Positions 48,020-60,614 are shown, counted from the stretch's first letter. The stretch is 64,000 nucleotides of DNA from Anadara kagoshimensis (GCA_021292105.1 CM037872.1:14162791-14226790); one strand, 5' to 3'. Program-made: numbers and translations. The notes: generated from the letters alone by a model not told the origin.

Positions 48020-48180
48020 CCGTCTCTTGAGAGACTTAGATTTGACCTTTTGACATTGAGACTTAGATTTGACCTTGTGACATTGACCTTTGACCTTCAC
48101 ATCTAGATGTGTTACGTGACACATCGTTTGTGTAAGTTTGACCACAATCCACTCATAGATGTAACATTATGGAGCGAACA
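48020..48180. repeat. TGACCTT-rich dispersed repeat remnant
   Basis: GAGACTTAGATTTGACCTT occurs twice 36 bp apart, followed by GACATTGACCTTTGACCTTC and GTGTTACGTGACACATCG. This wording is similar to the core of the element at 57.9 kb only in the TGACCTTTGA motif. Likely an eroded element. Confidence 0.45.
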
Positions 48181-48199
48181 CAATTTAACACGGACAGAC

Positions 48200-49180
48200 A
48201 TTGGTGATTCCTATATACCTCACTCAAGGTATAACAAGAAACCAAAATAAGGCTTGTCACGCTGGTATTCATATATGCATATAACAATGTAGACTTAATA
48301 ATTAAGATGTTGAAACATTAATTTGTTTAAAACAACTAAATGTAGTGAAGTGGAGTAGACATCAACACTCATAGTAACCACCTTCAATGCCACAGTATGC
48401 AAACATGTAATACGTCAATTGTGATATTATTATTGGGGGAATTCGCAGCCAATTAATCGTCAAAAAACAACAAAGAATGGTTCCAATGAAACCAGTCTAT
48501 GCTTTAGGGTGAAAAATTCAGTAAGGTGAGCGAGTAAAAAACCAAACTGCAAAAATAGCAGAAATCTCCGGTAGGTGAAAAATTGTAAACCTGAGGTGGA
48601 CTTTTCTTAATACCGGTATAATCCATCTTCATCTCAATTTGACCTTTCGTAAGTAAGCGGTCGCGGAGAATTTGCGTTTTTACATGTCAAGCTAACATTA
48701 TTTGTGACATTGGAGTTCCAATGAATTTGACAAGTCTATCATTAGTTATGATATTTTGCATACGGTATTTTTACTATGCATAAAAACGCCAGATTTGTGC
48801 TATTAAAAAATTAATTATTGTCTTTTAGAAAACAATTAAACAAATAATTTTGGGATTCAAAAGTCAGTAGACCATGTCTGACAACCCATCCTGTTTTAAA
48901 TATCGCCTCTGTCACGCTCTCTCCTCATCTAAAATTCAACATTTATACACAATATGCAAATTTATGTAAATCTGAGTAGTTATCCTTCTAACATGCCATG
49001 TCAAACCCTGTCACGGTGACAGTTGGAGGTCCTAAGATATATGTATCTAGGAAATAAATGAAATGAATTTTCACGATATGTATATTTTGAGTCCGGAGAG
49101 AGGGGACAACAATCAACGGTAGTCACCTTTTTACTAAACATTTTTCTCTCAACAACAAAATTAATTGTAATGAAGCCAAT
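48200..49180. other. AT-rich stretch with no recognised feature
   Basis: Nothing supported on either strand. Confidence 0.4.
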
Positions 49181-49181
49181 G

Positions 49182-49205
49182 CTCTCTCTCTCTCTCTCTC
49201 TCTCT
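49182..49205 (+). repeat. (CT)n microsatellite
   Basis: Twelve CT dinucleotides. Confidence 0.95.
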
Positions 49206-49615
49206 TGCTCTAGTATAAAGTCGTTGAACAGTTACCAATAGGGATAGCCAAACAAATCATTTATACTGTCATATTATAATTTTTTGAATATTTCATTCAG
49301 AAAATTTGAAAAAAATAAGATGACAATACTACTCTAAAAAGAGAATTAGAACACCACTCAAAACAAAATGCCAAATACGACCTGTGATGTGTTCAATACA
49401 ACTGATTGAGAAATAGTGGTATAATTGGATAAGAAGTGTCAGAGGAAAAGTGAAAATGCTGGTAAATAAACTTGCTGTACATATCCTTTATTTATCATAG
49501 CATTTTGCTATTTATAGTAATGGCGGCCATCTTAGGGTATTCCTCACCAAATACTTCAACCTTTCCCAGCAATTCCAGAGTAGGGTTTCAAAGAATCAGC
49601 TGAATATAGCACCAC

Positions 49616-49756
49616 TATAGAAATGAAATTAATTTTTCTTTTTGTTATGAAAATATGAAAGAATTGTACAATTTACACACGTAACACGCACGCATGCAAA
49701 ATGTCCAATGCTTTCATATTTCCATAACAAAAAGAAAAATTAATTTTATTTCTATA
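49616..49756. mobile_element. 141-bp MITE with 46-bp inverted ends
   Basis: The left arm 49616-49661 begins TATAGAAATGAAATTAATTT and ends AAATATGAAAG. The right arm 49711-49756 is its reverse complement at 44 of 46 positions. The 49-bp centre carries CGCACGCATGCAAAATG. A diverged relative is at 17.1 kb. No target duplication is obvious. Confidence 0.8.
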
Positions 49757-49759
49757 ATA

Positions 49760-51270
49760 ACCAAAAAATAATGTTTTTGAAAAACATGAGAACTTGGCAC
49801 CATTTTTTACCGTATGAATCCATTGTTAAAGTAGGAAACCTTTCAAACCCGGATCGTAACAATGGTTATTTTATTCAAACTTTAATCTGTACCACACCAA
49901 ATTTGGTTCAGACTGACCCAATAGTTTAAGATTTTAAGATTTCAAAAAAACCGGCAAAACATGACGTCTTTACTATTTTATAAAAAGTTGATTGTTCTGA
50001 CGAACATGCACATATAAATACGTTGTATATTAACTAAATTTCCGGTTTGCTATGGTTGCGATTCGTTTTTCTTTCTAGCTGTCAGAAGAAAGGTCTCTTA
50101 ATATGTTAATTATAAACTTCAACATCTAAACGTTCTATGTGAATATTTCTTCAACTGCAACGGAAGAGAATTAAATACCTGCAAAGTGTAAATATCGAAA
50201 ATTATATCAGAAATTAGAATTTTTTGGTTTTATTAAAAAATAATGCATTTTAAGGCATACCGAATCTGCGAGCTAATGCGCGCATAGATAAAGGCCTTGA
50301 AATGTTTGGTTTCAAATCACAATAGTTCAATTTCTTCACAGTTTATATCTTAATTTCATTTCTTTTCATTTAAAATATTTAAAAACTAATGTGCTGAATC
50401 GTTACAGATTTATCCAAGGCACACGTATATGTATTTATTTGTCATGCTTCATTGTCTGATGGTTACCCTGGAGAAAAGTACGGTAAGTAGGAAAATTACA
50501 GTATCTTTTTTTGTGTAATTTTGCGAGTAACTAGACGCGAGAACGACTTTGGCGAATGCTTCATACTGAATTTTCCGCGATTAATTAAAAAGTAGTTAAA
50601 ATCTAAATGATTGTAAGTTCTGAATTAGTTCTTACATTTAAAAAATTGTATTCATTTGAGAAATTGTTAAACATCCCTCGTATCTTGTTCAGAATGACGT
50701 GTTTTCAGTACGATTTTGTATAGAATTCACACGGGGAAATTACAGGAATATCTGTGAAAAAGTATCGCTTCTAAAGTTCAGAAATGTTCCAAAAGTCTGT
50801 CACATAACACATGTACAATCCATTTTCTGAAATTCACACATTAACTTTTTACAAGGTTGTACAAACATGACTGACAAATGTACATGTTACTTATATAAAT
50901 TACCTGTATCAGTGATGAAACAATGAAAAAAAATACTTCTCACAAAATGGCTTTATCAACAGTAATGTTTATACTTTTAAGTCAAAAATTGAATTTCATT
51001 GGAGGGACGTAAATGGAAATCCTTTCAAAAATACAACAATTAAGCATTGCATTCTGTCCAAATATATGGTTACCAGAAATTACTGAAAACGTAAAAGGAT
51101 TCTAGTCATGTGCAAGTTTTGATTTTTGGTGAAATATTGCATTTGCGTTCAAAATTGTCAAGTGTTACTATTGAATGCATTATTTCATTAAAAATAGTAG
51201 CACTTGGAACTAGTACAAACATCACGGTCATCATTTAGAGGATGACAGGAGTTCTTTTATTTCTAATAGT
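49760..51270. other. AT-rich stretch with no recognised feature
   Basis: No supported gene, RNA or repeat over about 1.5 kb. Confidence 0.45.
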
Positions 51271-51271
51271 A

Positions 51272-51272
<1 letters not shown>

Positions 51273-51318
<46 letters not shown>
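51273..51318 (+). repeat. (CT)n microsatellite
   Basis: About 22 CT dinucleotides, uninterrupted. The frame that follows (51350-51574, plus strand, 74 codons) has no recognisable family. Confidence 0.95.
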
Positions 51319-51321
<3 letters not shown>

Positions 51322-51959
51322 CCGTTGTGTGAATGTGTAATAATTTGTCATGTTTCCTACGAACCACCTGTTCAAGCTTGTAGAAATTGATATTTGGGAT
51401 AAGTTTATTTTTTCTTTTACAAAAAATAATGATATTATAAAAATATGGTCACGGAAACTAATAATTAAAAACCGTTATACCGTTAAACAGGTGGGTTGTT
51501 TCTTTGACACCTGTGGTTCACAGGTGAGGTACATTCGCACATATCTGCGTAAAAACACTACGAAATTTAATTAAATAAGTATGAAATAAATACATAATTC
51601 CATTTTAGAACTGACATACATTTGTACACACTTGTACATATGACCTTATGTGTCGTTAGGTTGAAACAAAATAAGAATTGCCAAATTTTACCTTAATCAA
51701 ATCCAGAAGCTGACATGTAAACCTTATTAATATTGTTGTCACGTGAAACAGCCAGATCTGGACGGATAATCATGGACCGTGTTTGTTTTTTCTGGACTCT
51801 ATAGGAGGGTCTAAATAGTGTCATGTAAGGCATACAAGTCTGTAAGCTAATGATAAAAGGATCACTTTGGTAAAATAACATTAGTTCAACTACTTCATTC
51901 ATCAAACTTACACGGTCAGTCTTCATTTGATTTTGACAATCTTTGGACAACTTCCTTAA

Positions 51960-52150
51960 AGACCGCCGCAATATACGAGGCACCTGCTTTTAAAGGTCAA
52001 TAAAATTGAACCCCATTTGCTTTTTATTCGTGTTATTTGAATCTGTATATAAGGGGCACCTGTCCATAAAGGTCACTTTTACTGTTTCCCTGAGGTGGCC
52101 TTTATAGACAGGTTTGATTGTAGTCATATTAACTAATCGATACCATTTTG
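51960..52150 (-). mobile_element. Probable dispersed repeat (AGGTGGCC...TATAGACAGG type)
   Basis: GGGGCACCTGTCCATAAAGG, TCACTTTTACTGTTTCCCTG and AGGTGGCCTTTATAGACAGG contain the short words CACCTG-CATAAAGG and CCTTTATAGACAGG, which are internal inverted matches. I recall similar words as dispersed repeats in marine invertebrate DNA, but only one copy is in this window. Confidence 0.4.
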
Positions 52151-52269
52151 GCATAATTGTACGTTTTGCATTATTTAAGATGACTTTCAAGTGTCGCCAA
52201 TAGGAAATGTGTTGTCTTCTCTTTGTCGCCATCATAGATTAAACATGGTTATATACCGTTAGTGTCGCT

Positions 52270-53460
52270 GCTGTATTTTTTACTGTTTAACACTAATGCC
52301 ATTTTAGTTCCTTTGTTGAGGGTCTTTGTTTTAATTATACCTCCAGAAAATTTCGTGAAATTTTATTGGATAAGAGCAAAACCAAACCAATGTCACAGGA
52401 AGTCTGAACATATGCCATTATATAAATTGTTGAATATTTCATTCAGAAAAATCAAAATATTGTAATATGACACATAGAACTTGAGAAAAGAAATCGCTCG
52501 TTGGGCAGGGTGACATAGTTTGACAACATCTGGCAACGGTTGTTATTGAAAAATGTCTTGTATGCAAATTGTACCATAGTACGGTTCTACCTTTTGACAA
52601 GAATGTTTGCTTCTGGATTAAATCAATGATCTATATATTAACATTGATAATTGTTTTTGCTTTAGGACCAGATCATAAAGTTTCAAACTAAAGATGTCTA
52701 GTTTTGCAGCTACTAGCTATAGAACTTGGGGGTTTTGAGTAATTCTGTTTAAAGTTTATTAGCAATACCATTTTGTAATACGCAAATCTGAAACAACCAG
52801 ACAAACTACAGTGAAACTAATACAACAACAAGATGTTAAATTCAATTGGCTTCACGCTGAATACAGCAACCCCTAATTCATGCCAAAATCATTGGACTTT
52901 CATATTTAGTGGGTGAAGCGAGCATTGTTGTTATAGGAGGGATGGATGAGCTTGAATCCACACACACAAAGTAGCTACAAATAATTAACTATCATTGTTA
53001 TAAGTTTTAACTAGGTTTTTCTTTGCATTGTTCCATTTTTTTACCGCCGATAAGTTTTAACCGTCGCATAGTGAAAACAACAATATTGCGATTAGAATCG
53101 GAGTTAGCGGTTATTAATCACAATCTGGAAAGAATTTGTTTGTAAAAAATAAATAATTGATACGTGTGTGACGAAAAGAGCAGTCATAAACCGTGTGAAC
53201 GGGAAAAGGTTGAAAAATTACAATAAATTCATGTAATGTAGATTACACCTTTTCTTTCATATTCGACGCTATATAAGATATATGAGGCGACACGAAACAT
53301 CTTAACGACAAAAACACCGATAATTGAGTCATCAATTTCGGTTTGAGTTTGAAAATTAGCACTTTTAGTATTTTAATTCGTAATACAAATTTCTTTGATC
53401 TTAAAATCACGTCTAAATTTGTCACTCTTTCTGCCTGATCGCTTCATTTCACAATGGGTA
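52270..53460. other. AT-rich stretch with no recognised feature
   Basis: Nothing supported. Short frames only. Confidence 0.4.
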
Positions 53461-53472
53461 CAAATCAGGGTG

Positions 53473-53511
<39 letters not shown>

Positions 53512-53514
53512 TTT
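53473..53514 (+). repeat. (TTTA)n microsatellite
   Basis: About ten tetranucleotide units. Confidence 0.95.
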
Positions 53515-53635
53515 GATTCGGCTATAGAATACGTTTTCGTCTTCGTTGAAAAAAAATGAAACATAAAATGACACGTTTTATCATGATTCATATAGACGGA
53601 TTTCACAAAACGATTTGTCGTAAAATCATGTGTCC

Positions 53636-53640
<5 letters not shown>

Positions 53641-53720
<80 letters not shown>
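53641..53720 (+). repeat. Compound (CT)n(AT)n(GT)n microsatellite
   Basis: CT x13 (53641-53666), AT x9 (53667-53684), then GT x18 (53685-53720). The overlapping short frames on both strands are translations of this tract. Confidence 0.97.
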
Positions 53721-53723
<3 letters not shown>

Positions 53724-54097
53724 CCAATCACCACCATGACTAAAAAGCTTAGATATTTGGGATGGGATGAGTAGTTCATGTTGACCCCATCTGATACCCC
53801 TAAAATTGTATAGAAGTAGATATGCATTGGTAATTATTTAGAATTAGACGTTTTAAAGTATATTTAACTGCCATCAGATACATACACCTTCACACTGTAA
53901 TTAAAGGTAAGGTGATCAATCGTTCATACAGTTTTTATAAACAATTATATATCATTTTAACACAGGTATGTAAAATGACCTTTTATCAAAGTAACGTTGA
54001 TTGTCCTCTGGTAAGTTTTAAGTGCTTGACATATGACTGACTACCAACCAATTATCCATTTGGTGACATTTCTGCAATTTCTGACTTCCCATCTCGA

Positions 54098-54326
54098 TTG
54101 ATTTATTGATTGAATTAATTGATTGATTGATTGAGAATATTGACTTAAATCTAGACGTCACCAGCTATTGATGAAGTGTCAGAATTTTTTTCTTTGCAGT
54201 GCGCTCAGGACAGATTCTAATGCCGAGTGCTTGGGGAAAGAACAGTCACTACCTATTTTTCAAATATTGGCCAGGCCCGGCCATGGATCGAACCGACGAT
54301 CTCCCATGCTCTACCTAGTAGTACAC
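54098..54326 (-). mobile_element. tRNA-derived SINE with (AATC)n tail, minus strand
   Basis: On the minus strand: TAGAGCATGGGAGATCGTCG, B box GGTTCGATCC, GTAGTGACTGTTCTTTCCCC, AAGCACTCGGCATTAG, and a tail of AATCAATCAATC. It is of the same family as 28.3 kb. An (AG)n microsatellite at 54327-54348 lies at its tRNA-side end. Confidence 0.75.
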
Positions 54327-54348
54327 AGAGAGAGAGAGAGAGAGAGAG
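54327..54348 (+). repeat. (AG)n microsatellite
   Basis: Eleven AG dinucleotides next to the SINE. Confidence 0.95.
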
Positions 54349-54359
54349 TTATTACTATA

Positions 54360-54715
54360 TAGTCCATCATCACTTCATCACTTGTGAGGGGGATAATAAC
54401 ATTTTATTAAAATAATTGTCAAATTTGTTGAAGTAGAATATATTTGAAAGCATAGCAAGCATGTATTAATATAAAGTAATATGTACTTCTAATAATGATA
54501 TAAGAGTGATGTGACGCCAGAAAAAAAGGCAATATATCTGTATTAAATCGGTGATTAATCATAAAATTATTGAAATATGTCGCTATAGTTGGTGGTTTAA
54601 AATGAGGAAATAACCCCTACGTTGAGAAATTATGTGTGTAGACGTATGTGTAGATGGCTATCAAACCAATATCACGGTGTGCAGGATCCCGTTTTGGCGT
54701 CATTTGTTACATAAC
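54360..54715. other. AT-rich spacer, nothing recognised
   Basis: No supported feature. Confidence 0.4.
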
Positions 54716-55330
54716 AATAAAAACAAACAATCCATGTCCAAATCACAATACCTAAGCAAAATAAAGACTATGAAACTGGTTAACTAAGGTAAACACGCGA
54801 ACTCCCACCATGGAAGTGAGGCCGGTTGCTCCGGAAGTGTAAACACCTCCTGTCTAGCTAGCTACTCCCTCAACATAGGGGATCAAAATAAAGAATGCAA
54901 GGAATATGGAACTATGGGATGCCAAATATATAACCAGGGTAATTTTGGATACAGGGACATCATACTTATCAACAATATTGTAATGACAACCATAAAACTT
55001 TTTGAGGTAAACTTGCAATGCCCCTGGGTCAAGAATTTATTTGTAAGCAGCTTGCTTCGTTGTATAAAGTTCCCGTAGTAGGAACAAGCTCTATCATAGC
55101 GTACTAATTATACCATAAGCAGAAGAAGCAGACCTGTATGCACTGATTCATGGAAAAACAAAGTCGCCATGTTTGTCATTCTACACTATTCAGCTTCAAA
55201 TGCAGTCTTTCATGGGCATCATAATTGAAATATAATTCTAAATATGAGGCAGAACTTGAAGAATAAGTTGTATCTTTTATTTCAAGATGACTAGGATAGA
55301 TGGCATCCACATGACTTAATCGCCGTCCTT
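54716..55330 (+). mobile_element. Longest family X copy, plus strand
   Basis: This copy gives the reference order used for the family: AATCCATGTCCAAATCACAA (54730), GACTATGAAACTGG (54765), GAACTCCCACCATGGAAG (54799), CGGTTGCTCCGGAAGTG (54822), GTCTAGCTAGCTACTCC (54852), ATATGGAACTATGGGATG (54905), ATACAGGGACATCATAC (54950), CAACAATATTGTAATGAC (54970), GTAAGCAGCTTGCTTCG (55043), CTCTATCATAGCGTAC (55089), AGAACTTGAAGAATAAG (55252) and ACTAGGATAGATGGC (55290). It has no coding frame. About 600 bp, with ends not defined by clear terminal repeats or target duplication. It could be a non-autonomous DNA element or a Helitron-like element. Confidence 0.7.
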
Positions 55331-55339
55331 TTGAACGAT

Positions 55340-56680
55340 TTCACTGGCGGAACAAATGCTTGGTTTTGGCGAAACTTGCGATCTTCAAATAACATTATAT
55401 TCAATCCCAACAGTTTTAAAATGTATTGACATTGATGCAGTATATAATTGCTGTTTGAGTTCCAATGGTAGATAAAATAAAATCTGTACGAAAGAGAAGT
55501 TAAAACTTAAATGACTTAAAAACTATCGCGCGCAATGTATCATTGTCAAAGTCAATGTGTGTAGACATTGTGATGGCCTTGTGTTTGAATTTATAATTTT
55601 GTTTTATCAACTTCTTTCAAACATAAACAAAACGTTAGGATCATGTTAAGGATAATTGCTTGATCGATATCTCTCAATGAGTAGGACTTCAATAGGAAAG
55701 GCAAATTTAAAAAACACAAAATCTATAATCAGAGGTGGACAAAGATCAATGTTTAAACATTCTACAATAGTCAGAGCTTTCAGGAGGAACACCCACATCC
55801 ATGAGGACATGTTTAGGAATAAATTAATGATAAAACGCGAGTATAGCGTGAGCAATAACAGTTAAATAAGTTATTTTAAGTTTTTTTTTTGAAATTTCAA
55901 ACTTTTCAATCATTTCTACGCTATCATTATCATTATCATTATCTGGCGTCAACATTATTACTATTTATAGCGCGGTATTTACCAGTCCTACCTAAGGCAG
56001 TACCTGGCCAGGACATAAAGTACAGCCATGTAGACTCTCAACTCCACGTTCTCTTTATATCGGCAGCTTTCAATTTCTCATCAGCTCTTTGGTTACTATA
56101 TAGTTTCAATATGTCGGAAATTCGGCACACGAGTTTTTACTCCTTTTCGTTGGCTCAGTGCTTTACTGTCGGTCTGGGTATTATCATGTATCACTGCTAT
56201 CCAAGGTGGAGTCTAGCCAGTACATAGCGTGTCTGACGAAGAAATCTTGTCGTATTTAGCACCACTATCCAAATTGGTAACTGACGATGAAGACATAGCG
56301 CGGTATCCTACCATGTATGGCCTTCGTTGATACAACGTTTACATATGATAGTCAAATCTGTATTAAATAAAGTTTAATTTATTGCTTCAAAAGTCACTAA
56401 AGGTACCAGGTGCATACTTAACGAAGTACATAAATGATTCAACCTCAGTTCTAACCAGTAAAACTCGAGAAAAAAATTTGCTGATAATTAATTTGGTGCA
56501 ATTATTATTGGAAAAATTGATAATATATAAGGAAGAGAGCAGTGAGCAGGTGATTACAAAGCAGAGATGGAACTTAATTGAATGAGTCCTGAGGAAAAAA
56601 CACCAAAGAATGTAGACCTCTACTAGATATCTGAAGGTTGACAAAAAGATGAAGTCAAAGACCAATTGGCATTTGACAGT
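55340..56680. other. Unrecognised stretch with weak open frames
   Basis: The frames 55889-56227 (plus, 112 codons) and 56382-56585 (plus, 67 codons) are the longest non-repeat frames. The first has a hydrophobic start with a TCATTATCATTATC simple repeat translated as HYHYHY. The second has a helical, charged composition (TSKTREKNLLI, LLLEKLIIYKEESSEQ). Neither is recognised, and no splice pattern links them. A decayed exon is possible for the second. Confidence 0.3.
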
Positions 56681-56683
56681 TCA

Positions 56684-56772
56684 TTGATTGATTGATTTCA
56701 AGTATTGTTTAGACCTGGTTGGGGTTCGAACCCAGACCTTCAACATACGGGGCCAGTATTCCACCAACAGGT
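56684..56772 (-). mobile_element. tRNA-derived SINE fragment, minus strand
   Basis: On the minus strand ACCTGTTGGTGGAATACTGG and GTTGAAGGTCTGGGTTCGAA form a tRNA-like head with B box GGTTCGAACCC, followed shortly by a tail of AATCAATCAATC. The body is deleted, so head and tail are nearly joined. Confidence 0.55.
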
Positions 56773-56779
56773 ATATTGC

Positions 56780-57800
56780 ACAATGCAGGAGGAAATGGTT
56801 TTTGTAAAGCATGCCTTGGAAAAGATAGCACAGAACAGCTAGAGTAGAGGATGTTTGTTGCCACCTTATATATAAACCTGGCTTCAGTTTTACGCTTCCT
56901 TAACTTTGTAAACTTGAAACTGGCAATACTGAAATCTTAATAATTTCCTTGTTTTATAAAACATTAGGGAGTTTTAAGATCTCGTTTTGGAGATTAGTTC
57001 AAGTTTATAATATATATACGTTTTCTAGTTTCGTAAAAAAAGTATTTTAAGTTCCATAAAAGATTGTCAAAATTAGTTGATTTAAGTTGAGTAAAATTTT
57101 AGTTAAGGAATGCATGTGAAGGCCAAGAGGTAAAATTAGTCACAAGATCAGGTTAACAATATTTTGATGATTTAAAATAACAAAGTATTATATTTTTGAA
57201 GTCACAAGACTCTAGTGGACTTCACTTAATTTCTTTCTTTTCGACCTATATATATATATACATGTATTGTAAACTACCTACATTAACTTCATATATAATT
57301 GTAAATGTTCAAAATGTGAGGGCGTTTTAATTTTCATATCTGACATTAATTCATCAATTTGTGTTTAGTTATTAATTCAAACAATTCTATATAGTCACAT
57401 CATGTATACAATAAACCACAGAGGGGAGGAGGTCTAAAATGTGATCTGATTAGTAATCGTAATATCCAAAATTTTATAAAATGATAAACTTCAAAACAAA
57501 ACTAATGATAAACACTCAAATCATAATATCTAAACCTTATTAAAATTATAATGGAATAGAGCAAACTAAAATGTTCAAGTATCAAAATATTAAGTAGATT
57601 TACTTGTGAACGATATAAGTAAAAATAAATGAATAATTAGTATTTTTGTCATGAAATAATTTATAAAATAAAAAAATAATAAACAAACAAATAAATTATA
57701 TATCATGAATGCCGTTTTACTACTCAGTAAATGTCTACTAGTGGTGTGGCTAGTAGTATTATGGCAGGGTTATCTCAATCATTTACTTACCAAACGACAA
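56780..57800. other. AT-rich stretch with no recognised feature
   Basis: Very AT-rich. A short (TA)n tract is at 57248-57260. Nothing else supported. Confidence 0.4.
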
Positions 57801-57805
57801 AATAG

Positions 57806-59152
57806 AACAAGAGGCCCAATAGGGCCTGTACCGCTCACCTGGGCCGTAAACAGCACAAAGAACACAATAAATACTACATTTATGGAGCAATAACTGATGT
57901 GGATATTTAGATATTTATGAAACTTGCAACTCGCATCTGTGACCTTGACTTTCGAACCAATGACCTTAATCTATATTAAAATGATCACTGCATCAATACC
58001 AACAATATTCTAATATACATGCCTATACAAAAAGTTTATAGTTTTCGAGATAATTAACGATTTTGGTATTGTTTTGAAATCGCGACCTTGACCTTTGGAC
58101 CCATGACCTTTTTCTATACATCAAAATGATCATTGTATCAATACCTACAACAATCTAATATACATGCTTATACAAAAAGTTAATAGTTTTCAGGATAATA
58201 AACCATTTCAGTATTCTTTCGCATCTGTGACCTTGATCTTTGAACCAATGACCTTAATCTATATATCAAAATGATCGTTACATCAATACAAATACTATTC
58301 CAATATACATGCTATACAAAAAGTTTATAGTTTTCAATATATTTAAGCATTTTGGTATTGATTTGCTACTGTGACCTTGACCTTTGAACCCATGACCTTT
58401 TTCTATACATCAAAATGATCGTTGTATCAATACCTACAACATTCTAATATACAAGCCTATACAAAAAGTTAAAAGTTTTCAAGATAATGAACCATTTCAG
58501 TATTCTTTCACATCTGTGACCTTGACCTTTGAACCAATGACCTTAATCTATATATCAAAATAATCGTTACATCAATACCAACAATATTCTAATATACATG
58601 CTTATATAAAAAGTTTACAGTTTTTGAGATAATAAATAATATAAGAAAGGTAAAAAATTAGGTTATGACCTTCATAATTGACCTTGACACCATTTTGAAG
58701 GTAATTACAAGAATATGTCAAAACTGAAAACCCCATGTCATTATCTGGTCATATAGTCAAGTTATAACAATTAAAAAATATTTTACGATTTTTGCAAAAT
58801 TAAACGCAAACACGCGTAACCTATTTTAAACCAAATTTCATGAAATGAACAAACTTAAAGGTTAAGACTATGTAGAATCTAAATATCACATCAGTTTTTG
58901 CCTCCAATGAGTGGTTCAAGAGAAGAAGATTTTTTAGGTTTTGTCTATTTTTTAGTAACAGCCGCCATCTTGGATATTCGATCGCCATGATTTGATCAAA
59001 CTATAGTTAGACTCTGTCAAGGACCTTCCCTGGCAAATTTGGTTTCAGTTGGCCCAGTAGTTTCGGAGGAGAAGATTCAAGTTTACTGACGCACGCACGC
59101 ACGCCTTGCCATGCCATAAGCTCACATGGCCTTTGGCCAGGTGAGCTAAAAA
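57806..59152. mobile_element. Pearl-like non-autonomous element with tandem core
   Basis: The left end is AACAAGAGGCCCAATAGGGC, followed by GCTCACCTGGGCC (57833-57845). The right end is CATGGCCTTTGGCCAGGTG, AGCTAAAA, in which GGCCAGGTGAGC (59135-59146) is the inverted partner of the left motif with one base difference in length. The interior has about five 144-bp repeats, a unique 3' part with GGTTTCAGTTGGCCCAGTAG, and an (ACGC)n tract at 59089-59104. Pearl elements and related Helitron-like elements in bivalves have unique flanks around tandem cores of similar length; that comparison is from known families and not computed here. No protein encoded. Confidence 0.7.
57935..58650 (+). repeat. 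Core repeats of about 144 bp, five units, alternating
   Basis: The landmark GACCTTGACCTTTGAACC recurs near 57945, 58084, 58230, 58373 and 58519, spacings 140-146 bp. Units 1, 3 and 5 continue AATGACCTTAATCTATAT and units 2 and 4 continue CATGACCTTTTTCTATACAT, giving an alternating two-unit period of about 289 bp. Confidence 0.85.
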
Positions 59153-59159
59153 TGCTTAA

Positions 59160-60450
59160 GTTATGCAATATGTTGTTGGTCGCGTGGAATACGTATGAAG
59201 TACAAGTCACAATATTGTTTTCCGCGTAAAATTTTAACAAAGGTCTAGGTTTCTGTAATTTTAACTTCAATTGTTGCCAACTATTGCCACCATGCATGAC
59301 CGTGACCTTCAAGCAATTACTTTGGTTCAAGGTCATGACACATGTTTGTACCTATAAAATTCCTCCAAAGCAACTATCAGCTATGGCCGAATAGAAAACT
59401 CTCTGCCTCCTTGGCCTTTTCAGATATGCCCTTAGTTCTTTGCAATATAACTGTTTTTCTATTTGTAGTAACATGATCCTTGATTAACGTTGTTTTGAGT
59501 GTAACAGTCAACCACAAAGGTTGTCAGGAGTTTATTTTATATTAACTTGTATGTTCAAGTCCATTTTGGAATGTGCCAAATTTAATTTTTGTTAAATATT
59601 TTGCATTCAAATTATGATGTTTCAATCAGATGTCAATTCTTATTTAAACACACACACACACACACACACACTATAATACCAGTCTGTCTATGAAGAAACC
59701 TAAAGTTTTAAGATTTATAACTTTTCAGGACAATAAGGATCCTGCAATATGATATAGGAAATATGAATGAAACAACATTCATTGTACATACTAGAACATA
59801 TATTAGATGATTCATTCAAATATAACATATTCACATCAGTTCTTTGATCATGTGTTGATTATACAGTACTAATATTGATACAAATAGCTGTAATAAATAA
59901 ATAAATATCTGATTCTTCTGTAGAATTGTCACTAGGAACAACATTACTATAACCTTTGTTTTCCAATATATATTTAGATATAATAACCATCTATGTTACG
60001 AAATATACACAGGCTACGTTTTGCTCTCTCAATATATCCTATGAAAATAAAACAATATAAAACACCATTATGTAATAGTGTTTTGAACCCTTATTTTGTC
60101 AAATGGTCCCATCGTTAGGGCTTAGTGGGCCATATTAAACATTACATGAATGCAGAACTATTGATGCAATGGTGTTCAAGAGGAAAGCTTTTGAAAATGG
60201 CCCCTGATGAAAAATCCAATATTGAACACTGATATAAAGAGGAGAGAAAGTCAGCGAGGTCACATACTCAGGCGAAATGGAGCAAACATATTACACTGTA
60301 ACCTAAGATTCCTATATGATGACTTCAACCTTCAATATGTAAAACACAATTCCTGAAATTTGTTTCGCTAAAATCCATCAAAAATTTGTATGACAGGGAA
60401 CAGACACGAAAGTGTTACACACTGACAGACAACACAAAAACATGCTCAAT
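59160..60450. other. AT-rich stretch with a (CA)n microsatellite
   Basis: (CA)n lies at 59648-59671. A few TGACCTT words near 59300-59336 recall the element to the left. No gene recognised. Confidence 0.45.
59648..59671 (+). repeat. (CA)n microsatellite
   Basis: Twelve AC dinucleotides. Confidence 0.95.
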
Positions 60451-60451
60451 T

Positions 60452-60500
60452 CTAGATTAGCGGAGGAAACCGAGTTCCTTGAGAAAAACTTTTGACAACT
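60452..60500 (-). mobile_element. SINE central-domain fragment, minus strand
   Basis: TAGATTAGCGGAGGAAACCG with AGTTCCTTGAGAAAAAC is the reverse complement of the conserved SINE block. Isolated fragment. Confidence 0.45.
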
Positions 60501-60614
60501 TTCATAGAAGGTTTAAATTGAAAGGTTTCAACGGATCCCATAAACAATTCGATTCTTAAAAGAACTGGAAACCAATCAAACCAATCAAATTTCTAATCCG
60601 AAAAAAATGGCCAC

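Noticed and set aside
51693-52235. Two minus-strand frames of 96 and 81 codons
   Set aside because: No recognisable domain; the second overlaps a probable dispersed repeat.
53556-53827. Frames rich in SLSLSL, VCVCVC or HTHTHT
   Set aside because: Direct translation of the compound (CT)(AT)(GT) microsatellite.
55889-56227. A 112-codon protein with hydrophobic segments
   Set aside because: No recognised family, includes a translated simple repeat, and nothing around it supports an exon.
56700-56772. A tRNA gene on the minus strand
   Set aside because: The B box is good, but an (AATC)n SINE tail follows at once and no complete cloverleaf with anticodon stem could be drawn.
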